Source: Ecdyonurus torrentis
Taxonomy: Eukaryota; Arthropoda; Insecta; Ephemeroptera; Heptageniidae
Direction: 5' to 3'
Assembly: GCA_949318235.1 (NCBI GenBank)
Contig: OX439127.1
Location: 31,892,873-31,956,872 of the forward strand
DNA: 64,000 bases
Shown: positions 1-13,557 of the stretch, one piece after another
Layout of the letters: every line of letters starts with the position of its first letter
Numbering within the stretch: the stretch's first letter is position 1
Notes under the pieces: generated by a model
What the model was told of the DNA's origin: nothing
What the model saw: the letters and a program-made list of their open reading frames with translations, nothing else
The model's database searches: none
Translations under genes and position numbers: made by a program

Positions 1-1539
1 TGTTATAACAGCACACAATCTATAACTCTATATAGCAATATTAAATATAATTTTTACTATTAATTTCAATCATTGATTTTGTTTTACGTTCAATTCTACA
101 CATGTACAGTTATTAATATTAAAATCTTTATTCTGTCATCTTATATATGTATACATATATGTATATTTATACATATAAAATAAAAATTTTAACTAATAGA
201 AGTATAAGCATAATATAATTTTTTTTTTTTTTTTTATCCTGAACTATATTCAATATATAGCTATACATCATAAAGCTATACATCCCTTTCAGGGTAATCC
301 AACGGCACTTCCTTTGACCCAGTGATTGATCTAAACATTAATATATATATGAAGTAATAACAACAAAAAGTATAAATTGTATTACTTTTACCATTATTCA
401 ATTAATTTTTTTTGTATATACTTGAAATATAATAATAATTGATTAATAATATTAATGTAAAATAATTACTTTGTCTAATTAATTTATGTTCATAGGCAAA
501 TAAAGAACGCATGTTTTTATTATAGTAATAAAATGATTCTGTTACAATATTAAAGCGTTGAGTAATATTATAATTTTTTTTTTCAGTAGCTACATTCCTA
601 TATAAGTATGAAGAAAGTAGATTGCAATGGAACACAAATCAATCCAAGTAGTAGGCGTTACAAAATTTATCATCGAAACACATTTTATGGGCTTGCTTTT
701 TCCTTGCTGTGTATATTTATGTATACCTTGCATATTATACTGTAGTAGACGTTCGTTGGATAAGCTCTTAATGTGTATTACGTTGGGTTATCTATACAAT
801 GCAAGGCAGCTATTTTTTTTCCTGCAGGCTGCAATCATTTCTCTTGCTCTGGGCTTATAACTATAGGGCTTGTAGGTGGGAAATATAGTGCGACATGCTC
901 ATTAGCATAAAAGTCTCCATGCTAACTTATCACTGCTTTTCTTGCTGCTGCTGTTGACTTTACGTACATGTTTTCTTTTATACCAAGTGTGACAGCTTTT
1001 TATGCACTTAAAAAAATGTAGTTTCTTTTTTTATTATTATTATTTATTTTTATATAATGTAATGTAATTATGTTGAATTATGACAACAACAACAAAATAA
1101 TCATTAATATGTATATTGATTTTATTATATTATATAAGTTTTCAAATTAAAATTACTTATTTATAGTAAAAGACAATTCTAAATACATATTCTATGTAAA
1201 TTTGAAGGCTGAAATATATAATAATGAATATCTGGAAGTTAGAGCTTTTTTAAAAGATGTTAATAATATTTTTCACTCTTTTATATTATTTTTCTTGATA
1301 CATTCTGCTATTTATTTTAAAGTTTTCTAAAGTTTATGACTTCTTATAATTTTCGTTAGAAAGAATACAAATTTGTATATAAAATCTGATAATTGTTTGT
1401 TAGACGCATTTAGTCAGTTAATTAACAGCCTACACATAAAAAATGTAACAGTTTATCTCATGAGTGTATATATTACAGTTATATCTAAATCATAAAAAAT
1501 AAGAGATGAAAAGTATTGTTCCAGACTAGTATTTCTGTG

Positions 1540-1542
<3 letters not shown>

Positions 1543-1607
<65 letters not shown>
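1543..1607. repeat. (GA)n microsatellite
   Basis: About 65 bp of uninterrupted GA dinucleotides. It drives two false ORFs, Arg-Glu repeats on plus and Leu-Ser repeats on minus. Confidence 0.95.
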
Positions 1608-1609
<2 letters not shown>

Positions 1610-2153
1610 ATGGATTTAATTTAATTAAAAAAAATACATATATTAAATTGTATTCCTTAACGTGCTTGTCCAAGAGCAATTTAAAAAAAATTATCAATGA
1701 ATCAAAAATATAAATTTTATAATTTTATCTTTTCAAACATCTATATAATTTCTTTATAGTATTTTCAATATTTTTCGTAATTTTCATCACACAAAAAAAT
1801 ACTTGTCTGACACTTTTAAGTCGATACAATCTTTCATAATTTTAAAATTACGGTGTTATTAAAACTATATATATATATATATATATGTATATGTATATTA
1901 TAAAATTTCCATAAATTTAATAACCAAGAGTGTACATTTTGTGTCTGTTAAAAAAATATCTTAAATATAAAATCTTTTAGAAGGCTTTGCATGTGGTGGA
2001 CTATTCATCATAATGTATAAGCCTTTATATTATATATTATATCTTTGAAAGTGTAGTGACCTATAGCAAGTTATATAGTGCAGAATCAGGCAAGTAGCCA
2101 AAAGCGCGATGCAATTGCCCTGCATATTATGACATATAAAGTACTCTAGTATA

Positions 2154-2154
<1 letters not shown>

Positions 2155-2197
<43 letters not shown>
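2155..2197. repeat. (TA)n microsatellite
   Basis: About 43 bp of pure TA dinucleotides between unique sequence. Confidence 0.95.
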
Positions 2198-2201
<4 letters not shown>

Positions 2202-2605
2202 GGGTACAAAGTAAAAAGTATATACTATAGTGCGGTTTATAAGCGACCGCCCTTGCATCATATTATTATTCCACACAATTCAAATCCTTCATCATAATCT
2301 TCATAACACTACAAACTCTTACGACATAGATGATAAAGTAGGTGCTACCATTCAGGTAATATTCATAACATAACATATCTAAAGCAAAAGAAAAAAAAAT
2401 AAATAAAAAGATAATATGAACCGCAATAAGCAAGTATAAAAGAAGGAAAGGAGATATATGTGTAATATAACATGTATTAGAAAAGTTTTATAAATCTTGG
2501 CACAAGTACAGAAGTACTATTTAAATGGACATCACTTAAAAAAAAAAATCATCTTCTACAGAAACTGTTTTTAATTTACCTTTATATTTTTATGTCTAAC
2601 ATTTC

Positions 2606-2606
2606 C

Positions 2607-2669
<63 letters not shown>
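2606..2669. repeat. (CT)n microsatellite
   Basis: About 64 bp of CT repeat with one TTT interruption near its left end. Confidence 0.95.
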
Positions 2670-2673
<4 letters not shown>

Positions 2674-2812
2674 GTTACGCCATGCAATTTATTTGTTATA
2701 ATAATGAGTTTTATTATTTAAAATGTCAATAAATTTTAATATTAAAAGTAATGATTAGTGTTAATAGCTTTATTTGACAAGCTTAACTGCTTTGCATCTT
2801 TACATTATATAC

Positions 2813-2817
<5 letters not shown>

Positions 2818-2896
<79 letters not shown>
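2818..2896. repeat. (TA)n microsatellite
   Basis: About 78 bp of TA repeat, flanked by short GTGT and ACAC stretches that make the locus weakly palindromic. Confidence 0.95.
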
Positions 2897-2902
<6 letters not shown>

Positions 2903-3309
2903 GGTATTATAATATACGTACAGTACATACGTTACACCTATTTTTATAATTGATTAGTTTTAAATGCAAATCATTTGATGAGACAGGTATAATAAGAAAA
3001 ATTTTCATCACAAAATTAAATGATAATACGCGTCAATATCATATTATTAAAACCAAGTGGTAATCGATACTCTATAATTAATCAATAAATTATTCAAAAC
3101 ACTTTTATTATTCTGACAAGAATGTTGTTATATTATAATACATAAAATAAAACAAATGTTTCAAGAAGATGATATTTAATTTAAAATACCATATTGGGCA
3201 ATTAAAGTAAATTATGTAATAATATGCAAATTACTTATAGATAAAAAGAACATTGTCCTGTTATTGACTTATGTTTGCTCAATTGTATGTATATAGATAA
3301 GCATAATTA

Positions 3310-3310
<1 letters not shown>

Positions 3311-3343
<33 letters not shown>
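3311..3343. repeat. poly(A) tract, 33 A
   Basis: Pure homopolymer with no obvious retrotransposed sequence upstream. Confidence 0.95.
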
Positions 3344-3346
<3 letters not shown>

Positions 3347-3481
3347 GATCACAATACTTTAATGGTTTATCTAAAGATGTTTATTTAAATTACGCCTTCA
3401 AAAAAAAAAAACTGATAAACTAGTAATAAATTTATACAGCTGTTTTATTGAAATTTATATTTCTGCATCAATAAGGTAACA

Positions 3482-3530
3482 CACGGAAAAAAAAAGTAAC
3501 TAAAGAATTAATATTTATTTTTAAGAATTG
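3482..3530 (+). mobile_element. Lone 5' end of a CACGG-type MITE (subfamily B)
   Basis: A CACGG start followed by a poly(A) stretch and AGTAACTAAAGAATTA resembles the 5' end of the complete element at 40411. No matching 3' terminus with the expected flanking dinucleotide was found downstream, so this looks like a truncated copy. The right border is approximate. Confidence 0.5.
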
Positions 3531-6411
3531 ATAATAATAGCAGAATTGATGATATTAAAGCCATAGACCATGCACAGAAAACCACATGTGCTTTTTAATT
3601 AATAAACACGAAATGGGATCTTCAAAACTGTTGACAATTTTTATCAGAATGTTCATGTAGCCCCACGAGAGAGCGTGAAAACATTGTAAAGTATGCAATT
3701 TGCGTAAAAATTCATGTTTATGACGTCAGAAACATGCAAAAATTAGTATGAAAATGTTGTGCGGGTTGCATAAATCGCATTTTCTGATCACTGCTACGGG
3801 GCTACCGTTGGATTTTGAAACAAACTAAAGTTATTTATGTAAGTCCCATCAAGTGTTTTGTGATATAAATGCTTATGTTTTTCTCTGGTCTATTACTTTA
3901 ATGTATACATACAGTATACACTTCCTACTCTAATTTGGCTTATTTTAGTAATAGTGATATTGACTGATTTCTATTGAACTGTCATTAAAATACATTTGAT
4001 TTTGATTATTATCATTTTTTGTTTATTAGACTATATTTGTTTGTTATTAAATGTTTATTATTGTATTGATTAGTGTTGCCTTGTATTGTTTTAATTTTTA
4101 ATTCAAATTTGATAAGACCAATGCATGTATATGAACTGCCATGGTAAATATAAATATTTCTATTATATGTCATCTGAATTATGCTAACAGGAAACTTACT
4201 TTTCACTACTTAACTACTTAAGATCATTTGCATTAATTGCTTTGGTCAACAACAATATTAATTCATAAAACGTGCAACAACAGTATTTTATGTGGAAGTT
4301 GAATACAACAATATAGATTTTTTTTTCCATGTAGATAATCTAGAAAGAAAAAATAAAGAAGGTTTTAGATATAATATTTATATGAGAGTAATTTACAAAA
4401 TAAAAAAGATTACTTGTCATAGTATAAAATGTTTTTTGAGATAATTACATACTTTGTTTATAATAATAATAATTGGAAATAGTTGTGACAATAAAATTTT
4501 ACAATCGCTTATATTAAATGTAACACAATGTACAAAGTGATGTTATTGTCCCTTGCTTATAATGCTTCAATAAAATGTTGTTAGGCTTGTACTGACTAAC
4601 AATGAGTCTCTCTTTCTTTCTTAACTACTATCTATTAAATAAAAGTTTTTTTTTTTTTTTTTTTTTTCAAAAACAATGTACAACATTGTTCTCTTTTATT
4701 TATAACTATTTTATTACTATATCATCATAATTATAGCATAAAAATGCATACGTTAATATTAATGCTTCAAGACATGAACCTCTTTTTGTATATTATGAAA
4801 AATTCAGATATATTTAATATATATAATAATAATGTTGCTTAAACATTCAATTTGATTTAGCTTTTTATTCTTATAACAAGTTTATAATAGCCAAATTTAT
4901 CGTTCACTTAATTGATAATAAATCATCGATATTATATTATTAAATTGGATACTTTGTTGTTGTATTGTTTTCAATTCATATCATATTTATGAAAGAGGGG
5001 AAAAGCGTTAATATTATTGAAATTCAAAAATATTAATAGAAGCAATAATTTTAAAGAGAGAAATGTCACCTATTGCAATTGTTCTGTTCTTAGATTCAAT
5101 AATTTCTTCTTGCATTTTTGGCTTTTTCATTGGCTATTATTACTTTAATAGTATTTCAGACATTTTTTGATGGTCTTAAAGTATTTTAAAGTTAATGAAG
5201 TTAATATAGTATGAGCATCTCTCTCTCTCTCTCTCTCTCTGCACTACTGTTTTCGTTGGCTATGAAGAAAATAAACTAATTTCCAAATTTTAAAAATTGA
5301 TAAAAGAAAAAAAAATCAATGAATTTAAAAAAAGTAGTAGATTTAAATAACACTCCTTTAAAGTGTGAAGTATTAGAAAACTTTTAAGTACATAAAGTAA
5401 AAGAGCAATAATAACAAAAATTCCATTACAAATAAAATGCTATAAATAAAATAAACCTACGTAATCCATTGCAAAGTAATTTCTATTCTTTGACGTTGAC
5501 TTATATAATAAATCACAAAATATTTATGCTTTTAATAACTGAAATGAATGTTTTTAATTACGTATTCATCATTTTGACACTTCTTTAAAAAAAAAAAGTG
5601 TACAGGTAATATACATAGCATTGTACGTTTTATAACTTTGTATAAAATGTTTGATGGCGACAGAAAGCGACTTAAGACTATATTACATTATACACGTGTG
5701 CATAGTTCGTGCATTATCACACTCCACTCGATGCACTATATAATGCTGCATATCAAGTGTTACTTTATGACATTTTATATTCAAGTACATCAGAATGTAA
5801 TTAATATTAAGAAAGTTTGTAATAATAAATAGATTTTAGAATATACACTTATGTATAGGTATATGACAGAATAAATATATCGAAAAAAAATCCATTAAGT
5901 CTTATAATATATTGTAGCGGTGATAAAATATTAATAATGAAAATAAAATATAAAGCATATAGGATTTTTTATTTAATATTTTTAAAGATGTTTAATTTAT
6001 CTTTTAAGTTTAACGCATATATTTCATTAATGAGATTTTAATTAATTTTAATTATAAAACAAATATATTATATACTTATAATATTATGCACATTTTTTTA
6101 TTCTGCTCCATATAAAAATTATAAATTTAAATAAATTGATGAGTATGAAATGCGGTTCTATAAGTTTAATCTCTCTGTTGGTAGCTGCATGGATTTTTTT
6201 TTATGGAATATAATTATACGTTGTAAATTTATCTCCACTTATGATTTATTCAATTAAAATTGTTTACTATTGTGCTATTGATAAAACTTTTGGTAAACAT
6301 ATGTTACTACTTTTCCCTATCAGCAAAAATAAATTTACATCAATAAACTTAAATAAATTCAAAATCAATTCATTAGAACCATGCACTTTAACAAAGTTCT
6401 ATATTATCATT

Positions 6412-6633
6412 CACGGAAAACATAAATTTAAGAAATTATTCAGTTACATATAGATGTAACTTTTCAGTACAAACAAATAACTGAATTTAAAAAAGTTTAA
6501 ACAGTAACTCGTTCGTATAAACGTAATTTCTTCAGTGGCAAACACCTAGCTCTTCACATTTTAAAAAGCTTTGTCTAACAAATTTATTCTAACAAAAGCC
6601 TAAAAAGTAACTCTTTAGTTACTTTTTTCTGTG
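6412..6633 (-). mobile_element. Non-autonomous MITE, subfamily B, copy 1 (222 bp)
   Basis: The element starts CACGGAAAACATAAATTTAA and ends in TTCTGTG. Its reverse complement aligns along nearly its whole length with the element at 40411-40661. Shared blocks include AATTTCTTAAATTTATGTTT at one end, TACGTTTATAC in the middle and GTAACTAAAGAGTTA at the other end. The dinucleotide TT flanks both sides (6410-6411 and 6634-6635), which fits a 2-bp target-site duplication. There is no ORF, so it would depend on a transposase elsewhere. Confidence 0.8.
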
Positions 6634-7599
6634 TTGATATTATAGCTACAAGATGCGCAAAAGTTTATATTTTGTATTACGTAATGTAATTTTGTATTTT
6701 GAAATTATAAAGCTTGTTTGTAAGAAGAAAATAAAACACGATGAAGAAGATAAATAAAATAGGTTATTGAATTTGAGCATATTTTTAATCATATTACATC
6801 ATAAATAATGTAATTCTTTTTCACATTTATAATCACTAGTAAAATAATTATTAATGTTACTGTATCATGATATGTTATATTGATATAAAATATAGTTAAT
6901 TATTATATTAAAATTATAGGGTTTCAACTTATTTATTTATTATTATAACCGTATATATAATAAAGGATCAATTGTGTAAACATTTTTTTTAAATGATACT
7001 TTATTAATAAATGCATTGTTAATCTTATAGTTTGCTATAATATTGTGAAGGTTCATAAAGATTTCATTCACCTTTCATTCAGATATAGATTACGTTGCAA
7101 CTGCATTCAGCAAAATGACTCGTTTGTTTTGCAACTTTACTTATCTGAATAACCGCTTTTGATAATCTTGTTTTTACTGCATATGTATAATATGTACTAC
7201 TTTCGCACGTCATAATATATATTTTTCCCTTCTTTTTTTTTTTTTTATACCAAAATAAAACTTGAAAACAAAACCCATATAGAAGAATTCGTTGATTGGA
7301 ACCAAGCGATAATAATTTTAATTTGAATCCAGTGATATATTTTTCAAGGTTACGAATTTGACATACCTATCAAGCGAATTATAATTTTTTTTCACTATAA
7401 CACAATTCATAAAGAAGACGAGAAGGGGTTAAAAAAATAATAAAGCCTAATGAACTATCATTCTAACAGTTTATATTAATAATATTTTTTTTTTATCCAA
7501 ACATATAAATTTTATGATGATAAAAAAGTCAATCGATTTAGTTTTTGATTCTATTTAAAAGCTTATCGAAAGAGCATTGCAAAATTTGTTCATTGATCC

Positions 7600-7860
7600 G
7601 TTGTATGTAGTCAGTGAGTTGTGGAGAGGTATATAGAGATTCCCGTGTACGCAGTGGCGCGATGCTTGAGGTCGCGACACCTCCGCAGTACAGGTGTTCT
7701 CCACGCAGTATACAGTACAGTACACAGCAAGCTCAGCTTCAGCGCCCCCGCAGCCCGCGCCTCGCGCCGCCGAGCTCTGATTGTCAGCGAAAAGAAAGCA
7801 ATTTCTCCTCCTTGCTCCGGTGTCACCATGCAACCTCACACAAAAATTAACACACATAAA
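7600..7860. promoter_or_regulatory. CpG-rich GC island, possible promoter or 5' exon
   Basis: The GC content rises sharply here, with CpG-dense runs at 7660-7790, against flanks that are mostly A and T. All six frames hold 70-110 codon ORFs, as expected of GC-rich DNA with few stop codons. One minus-strand ATG frame (7611-7829, 72 codons) is open but has no recognised domain. I read this as a promoter, CpG island or 5' noncoding exon; a small coding exon on the minus strand cannot be excluded. Confidence 0.4.
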
Positions 7861-7869
7861 CACTAGAAA

Positions 7870-9068
7870 AAACAACAGAGAAATATACATCACCATCAGT
7901 ACCAGGAAAAACCATTCTTCATCAAAATTTACTCTTGTTTACTGGTCAACAAATTTTTAATTTCTTTTTACAAATGAAAGAAGAAAAAAAAATGCAACTT
8001 AAGTTTTAATTGTTTATGGCATTTTAAATCAGAAAGCTTCCTGTTTTTTTTTGTTTTTTTTTTAATGCATACTCGAGCAGTAAATGAAATAGCACATTTT
8101 TCTGTACTGGTCAGTACCACATTAATATATTATGTATATATATTTATACATATGTGTTACTTCACACGTTTTTATCTGAGTATCAGATCATGCCTGGCAC
8201 AAAATAAAGTAATTTTGGTACACTTTAACAATAGTTGAGAATGCTGAGATGCATTTTTTCTTTCTTATATACTTACTCGTATTATGTGAAATTTAAAAGT
8301 AAATAACTCGTGAGTTTATTTTATAACTTGATTTTACTTTGATCAAGACTTTTTTTTTTTTTTTTTTTTTTTAACATTCTTGAAACTTAAACTACATTAA
8401 ATTTGCTTCATAAAATTTGAAGCACAAAAACGGGAAACATTATACAAATGGCCACCATACATTCAATTACTGCCAATCATCAAATATTGCATTTTGCAAT
8501 ATCTATATATAAATTGGATATTGATTTGCGAGGAGATTCTCATAATATTTAACTGGTATTTTATATAGAACAATATAAGAATATCAAAAAGAGGTCACAC
8601 TATTTGATTACACATTTGAATATTAATTACTGGAAAAAAAATCTGCTACGGTGGATGGCATGGCATAATGTTATGCACACTTAAGTTGCACGGTCACACC
8701 TGTATGCGTCTGTCTATATCATATGGTCGTTTGGTCGCTTATAGCGAGGGGTAGGCAGGTTATATAGTATGGGATGGCTGAGTGAATTGTATATGTGTGG
8801 ATTGCATGCTCTGGGTTGAACAATTTGATATTGTATAACGTACTCACGAGTGACTATGTCTGTGTTCTCGCTGTGTCTGGTGAGCGTCATGTGCATACGC
8901 ACCAATGATTACACATACTCGTGCATAGGCGAGCCGTGAACCGCATGCTCCAGCTCAAACGTCAACATTTTTACCACCCACCTCTATAGGTTACGTATAT
9001 TATGCACCAGCCTATGTATACAGTGTAATACTATAAATAACTAACTTTTAATCATATTTCAAAGTCAT

Positions 9069-9126
<58 letters not shown>

Positions 9127-10530
9127 GCATTTTATACACAGTTACATATAATAATAAAAAAAATTATTATTTACCTTTCTAGTTACACCCAAAAGCAATA
9201 TATTAGTAATACGATATTATATAAGAAAAAAAATATATATATGATGTCATCAAAGTTTATACTTATAATGAATTGGTGTTGTTATACTATATATATATAT
9301 ACACAAACACACATTATATTTGTATATCAATGGTATTATTTTCATTTCATTTTTCTCTTGTTTTTGTGTATGTGCATCCATGGCCTATAGGCTGAGCAGA
9401 GTAGCGAGTAAGCAAGCAAACATCCATGCATCCAAATTAATGTATATATATAGCCATCACAGCCACACCATGTCATACTTGCATGCATGGTAAGTCAAAC
9501 CTAAAAAAATATTATACCATACACCATGACATCGTAACCTACCTCAATAACAATATTGTAAATAATAATGATCTACTTTTATTGTATAACTTATTTAAAG
9601 CTTCAATTAAACGTAATATTTTAATCAATTTGTAAAACTTTCAACACTTATAGAAATTCATTAATTTTTTTTTTTAAATCCCATATTTATATAGTATCAT
9701 TTCTTTGTCTCGAAAGAAGGTAAATTCTTATAAAAGTTTATTTTGTAAAATGTTTTAGAATTTGAAGTTTGTAATGACATATTTTGTGGAGCACTCCATA
9801 ACAATTTCTCCTCTGTTTATATCATATATTATATAAAATTACAAGAGATACACCTAATTTGATTTTCAAATGATGAATAAATCTAATGCCAATAAATTCC
9901 TTCTAAGAGGCTAAAACTAGTTTATCGCAGAATTATAAGTAATAATTATCTTTATACCTAAAAATTTCAATTGCTATACCTCGTATGTAAAGATTCCTGA
10001 TGCAAACTTGTCTATATAAATGTTTGAAATAGTCATTATTCTAGTGTTATATTCCTGAATCTCCTGTGTAATAATCGTAACTTTAATTGGCCAAGTAAAA
10101 TATTTTATTTTCGTAATCTATTGTTTTCTATCCTTTGCAATGAAATTCAAAATATTGCATCCATTATAGAGAAGGCCAATGTAAATGTTTCCAACTTTCT
10201 GAATGATAAAGCATTTTATTGTGTTTTGCTGCAATGAAACAAGATGGCCACTCTTTTTCCGGTTTTTGTGAAACAATAGAGGAAAAAAAGTTGCAAAACT
10301 ATTATTTTTATTTTATAATTATTATTTTTATTTTATTTTGTTATCTATGGAATATTTTTTTTGTAGGCAATTTTCAATGAAAAGGTTTTATCAATAAAAA
10401 TAAAATTTTCCGCTCATTATACCTAGATTTATCTTGTTCGATAATAATGTATGAATCATTCATTATACAACATGATATTATAAAAAAAGCGACGTATATA
10501 TATAAATAAATACATACATCACGATGATTT
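7870..10530. other. Noncoding block with a moderately GC-rich segment
   Basis: AT-rich overall. A region of mixed composition at about 8640-9000 and a smaller one at 9360-9500 have no supported reading frame. A 25-T run near 8350 and a (CT)n array at 9074-9123 are the main simple repeats. Confidence 0.55.
9074..9123. repeat. (CT)n microsatellite
   Basis: About 50 bp of CT repeat. Confidence 0.95.
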
Positions 10531-10569
10531 CTATCCAATCTCTACGCCCTTTAGAACATCAGACATTTT

Positions 10570-10655
10570 AGGACCGCCTCTTCCGGTATTCAAACACACA
10601 CACTCTTAAAAGTTCAGCACGTCATTGTTGTCAGTAAAATGACGTCATTTCCGGA
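10570..10655 (+). promoter_or_regulatory. Cluster of CRE and ETS-like sites
   Basis: TGACGTCA, the full CREB/ATF octamer, occurs at 10640-10647 inside the longer palindrome AAATGACGTCATTT. It is followed at once by TTCCGGA (10649-10655), an ETS-type core. About 70 bp to the left is CTTCCGGT, a second ETS-type core, and CACGTCAT near 10619 is a CRE-like half. Such clustering is typical of promoters, but no transcript is visible beside it. The motifs are seen directly; the function is inferred. Confidence 0.35.
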
Positions 10656-10842
10656 TCATCTTGTTGTAATGATTACTCTCTTGCATGTGATGTGCTTCAC
10701 AAATTATCCTTCACTTCTATTTTTTTATTTATTTATAATAGACATTATTCAAAGGTCGAGATTTTTTTTTTCAATTATTATAATAACATTCAAAGTTTTT
10801 TTTTTTTATTTTTTTTTTATAGAGTAAATTAGGCTACATTAT

Positions 10843-10846
<4 letters not shown>

Positions 10847-10880
<34 letters not shown>
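10847..10880. repeat. (CA)n microsatellite
   Basis: About 34 bp of CA dinucleotides, continuing imperfectly to about 10890. Confidence 0.9.
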
Positions 10881-10883
<3 letters not shown>

Positions 10884-12092
10884 ATACACACTCAACTCAG
10901 GTCACGGATTGAGAAGCATGCGTGGATTCAAAGGGGGGAAAATTACAATTGTTGTCCATGCTGTTGATATTGAAAGTAAAGTTGGAATTATGCTAGTTAA
11001 AATAATTGAAAATAATTTTGCAGCCACTGGCTGCACTTGCTGCCATTCTGAGTGTAGCAAGACTTCGAAAAAGAAAGTTTCAAACTGAAATGAATGTATA
11101 ATATGCTATAAGTTTTTTTACCCCATGATAAAGAACAATAAAAAAAATTATACCACTGAAAATAAAATACAATTATTCAATTCAAAATGGAAGCTTGCCC
11201 CTGCAAAAATCAGAACTCCTACACCCGCATCACATGCGTTTCTATATGAATGTTGCATGATTGTGATTTTATCTGTTTCACTTTTTGTGCTTGAAGATAA
11301 TAGACTTCAGAGATTTAACTGTGAGATTTCAAGTCAAAGGTGCAAATAATAATAAAACTTGAATTATTTCTTTATTTTTCGTGATGAGGTCTTTGCCTTG
11401 AATAATATACAAAAGTTCAACAAGTGATAAAACACTAATATATATATTTAATAATAAAGTAATATTTCTTATTAATTAAAAACTTTGCGGTTTATTTTAT
11501 GATATGAATGTAGGCCTATTTATATATTATATATATAATAAATATCTTCTATATCAATAAAAAAAAAAATAATAATATATTATTTTTTAATAACAAGTTA
11601 TAAATACACGAATGTTTTGTATATATACAGTAGATACAGAATAGTTGCTTTTTATAAATAACCTTTTGCGTGTTTTAGAAACGAAGAAAAATAAGAGAAA
11701 AATCAAAAAAGAAGATCTTGAAAAAAGTCGTGACTTATCTATTGCTACAATTTAGAGGATGAATTTGGGATGCAGCCGGGTTGTATAATTCTCTCTCTCT
11801 CTCTCTCTCTCGCTCTCACCTCAAAGTCCACCGTTACAGAGAAGTGAGCTGAGCGAGTAAAGAAGTGTGGAGTTCGCGTGGATTGCCTCAGCTCAAATTC
11901 TCACGTTTTTCCTAAATTTTTATTATATGTTGAGTAATATTATATAAGTTATACAAATATGTATAGCAAGACAAAAAAACTAACTTAATTTCTAATTTAA
12001 TTGAATAAAACAATTTTGATGGAAAAACTTTATAGGAGTTTATTAAACTTTTTACTTTTAAGTACATACGTATATGTTATATCTATATATAA

Positions 12093-12097
<5 letters not shown>

Positions 12098-12153
<56 letters not shown>

Positions 12154-12162
12154 ATATATATA
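12098..12162. repeat. (TA)n microsatellite
   Basis: About 65 bp of TA repeat with one ATTA phase slip. Confidence 0.95.
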
Positions 12163-12732
12163 CATACATACGTCAAAACTAAAATTCGAGGAACAAAATA
12201 TTAATAAAATATAAAATAACAATATTATTATACTATAACAACAAAAGCTATAATATTATGTAAATAAAATTAAAGTGTTGAATATAATACAAAAATTTTA
12301 ATATAAAATTTGTGGTTTATATTATATGATTAAAGTTTCCTGTATATAAATATATAAAGTGAATGTATCATAATTTAAATTCCAATTTCGTAACAATTAC
12401 ATTGTAATAAGATTCCTTTTACAATGAATATAACTTATTTTTAACTCAGAAATTTAATTTATAATTTGACCATATTTATCAACGTAAAAATAAAATAGTT
12501 ATTGCACTTACTATATTACATACCATGTAAATAAATTGATTTCAAAACCATGCAGCAATAAATCATAAAGTTTAAAGAAGCAATTCTAACCTGACATTTT
12601 TTTTTACGTGTTTTTTTGTGAGTCGTGCCTCAATAAAGTTCATTTTTTCTTAATAATTAAAAAAATAAAATGTGTTTATAAAATGTTTTGTAAAAAAAGC
12701 TTTCATGTTAAAATTAAAGCCATTTGTAAACA

Positions 12733-12922
12733 CACGGAAAGAAAGAATTTCGTAATTTTGCATATGTATAATACGTCATAGCATTAATGTTGCCAAATTG
12801 GAACTGCATAATATTTATGCTGCATCATGTTAGATATTTACTATGCAGTATAACATAATTTCTGTTGCTGCTGCATGAAAGTGAACAAGCATAATCATTA
12901 TACGTCTTTATTTTTGTCTGTG
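12733..12922 (+). mobile_element. Non-autonomous MITE, subfamily A, copy 1 (190 bp)
   Basis: It begins CACGGAAAGAAAGAATTTCG and ends TTTTTGTCTGTG. The internal block GCATTAATGTTGCCAAATTG matches GCATGAATGTTGCTATATTG in the copy at 40136. The dinucleotide CA flanks both sides (12731-12732 and 12923-12924), consistent with a 2-bp target-site duplication. There is no ORF. Confidence 0.75.
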
Positions 12923-12999
12923 CATAACTCAATTGTAATTCTTTATTATTAAATGATTCATTTTGTTTTTGGTTCCATTTTATAGGTATAAACCTCATT

Positions 13000-13194
13000 C
13001 ATGGGCAAAAAGAAAATAATTCTTGTCCAATTTCAGCAACATTGATTTATACAGTATATAATAACATAATTTAAGCAATATTGAATAATATTTATACTTC
13101 TCAGCAAATATGCTGTGTATAGTATAATTATTTATGTAATTAATACTCTATGACATAATGCAGCATAAATTACGTATTTATTTTTATCCGCGTG
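13000..13194 (-). mobile_element. Non-autonomous MITE, subfamily A, copy 2 (195 bp)
   Basis: The reverse complement starts CACGCGGATAAAAATAAATA, close to the start of the copy at 43311, and contains CAATGTTGCTGAAATTGGAC, matching the family core. TT flanks both ends (12998-12999 and 13195-13196). It lies 77 bp from copy 1 in the opposite orientation. Confidence 0.7.
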
Positions 13195-13513
13195 TTCTTA
13201 ATTTATATTTTATCGTGCCAAATTACGAAAAAAAGCATAATAATTTCCTTAGAGTATAATATACAGTTTTTTTTTCTTTATTAGATAATATGCCTATAAA
13301 AGTAATAAAAAGTTAAAACATAATTAAATTAAAGTTATTAAAAAAGAGATGAAACACACGAAATTACTGCGTGAGAAATTTTTATATTTTATGCAGAAAA
13401 GAAGTGTGCAGAGCGCACGGCAAAATTTGAACTTTGCTCTATTGAACACAGATTAAACATGCATGAAGATGGCCAGTTACACCAGAGATTCGGTTCGTGT
13501 GGTACTCACTCGC

Positions 13514-13514
<1 letters not shown>

Positions 13515-13555
<41 letters not shown>
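13515..13555. repeat. poly(A) tract, 41 A
   Basis: The longest A homopolymer in the window. The sequence on both sides is of mixed composition, but I found no gene-like retrocopy upstream. Confidence 0.95.

Positions 13556-13557
<2 letters not shown>

Larger units (their letters stand above)
1..7590. other. AT-rich noncoding block with microsatellites and one MITE
   Basis: No ORF here has coding-like composition; the 60-77 codon ORFs are AT-driven or run through simple repeats. The block holds (GA)n, (CT)n and (TA)n arrays, a 33-A run, a full CRE octamer at 3721-3728, a lone MITE-like terminus at 3482 and one intact MITE at 6412-6633. I see no exon with a supported splice pair, so this is intergenic or intronic DNA. 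Confidence 0.6.

Noticed and set aside
1485..1713. Arg-Glu and Ser-Leu repeat ORFs over (GA)n arrays here and at 18414, 59936 and 62028
   Set aside because: Pure translation of microsatellites.
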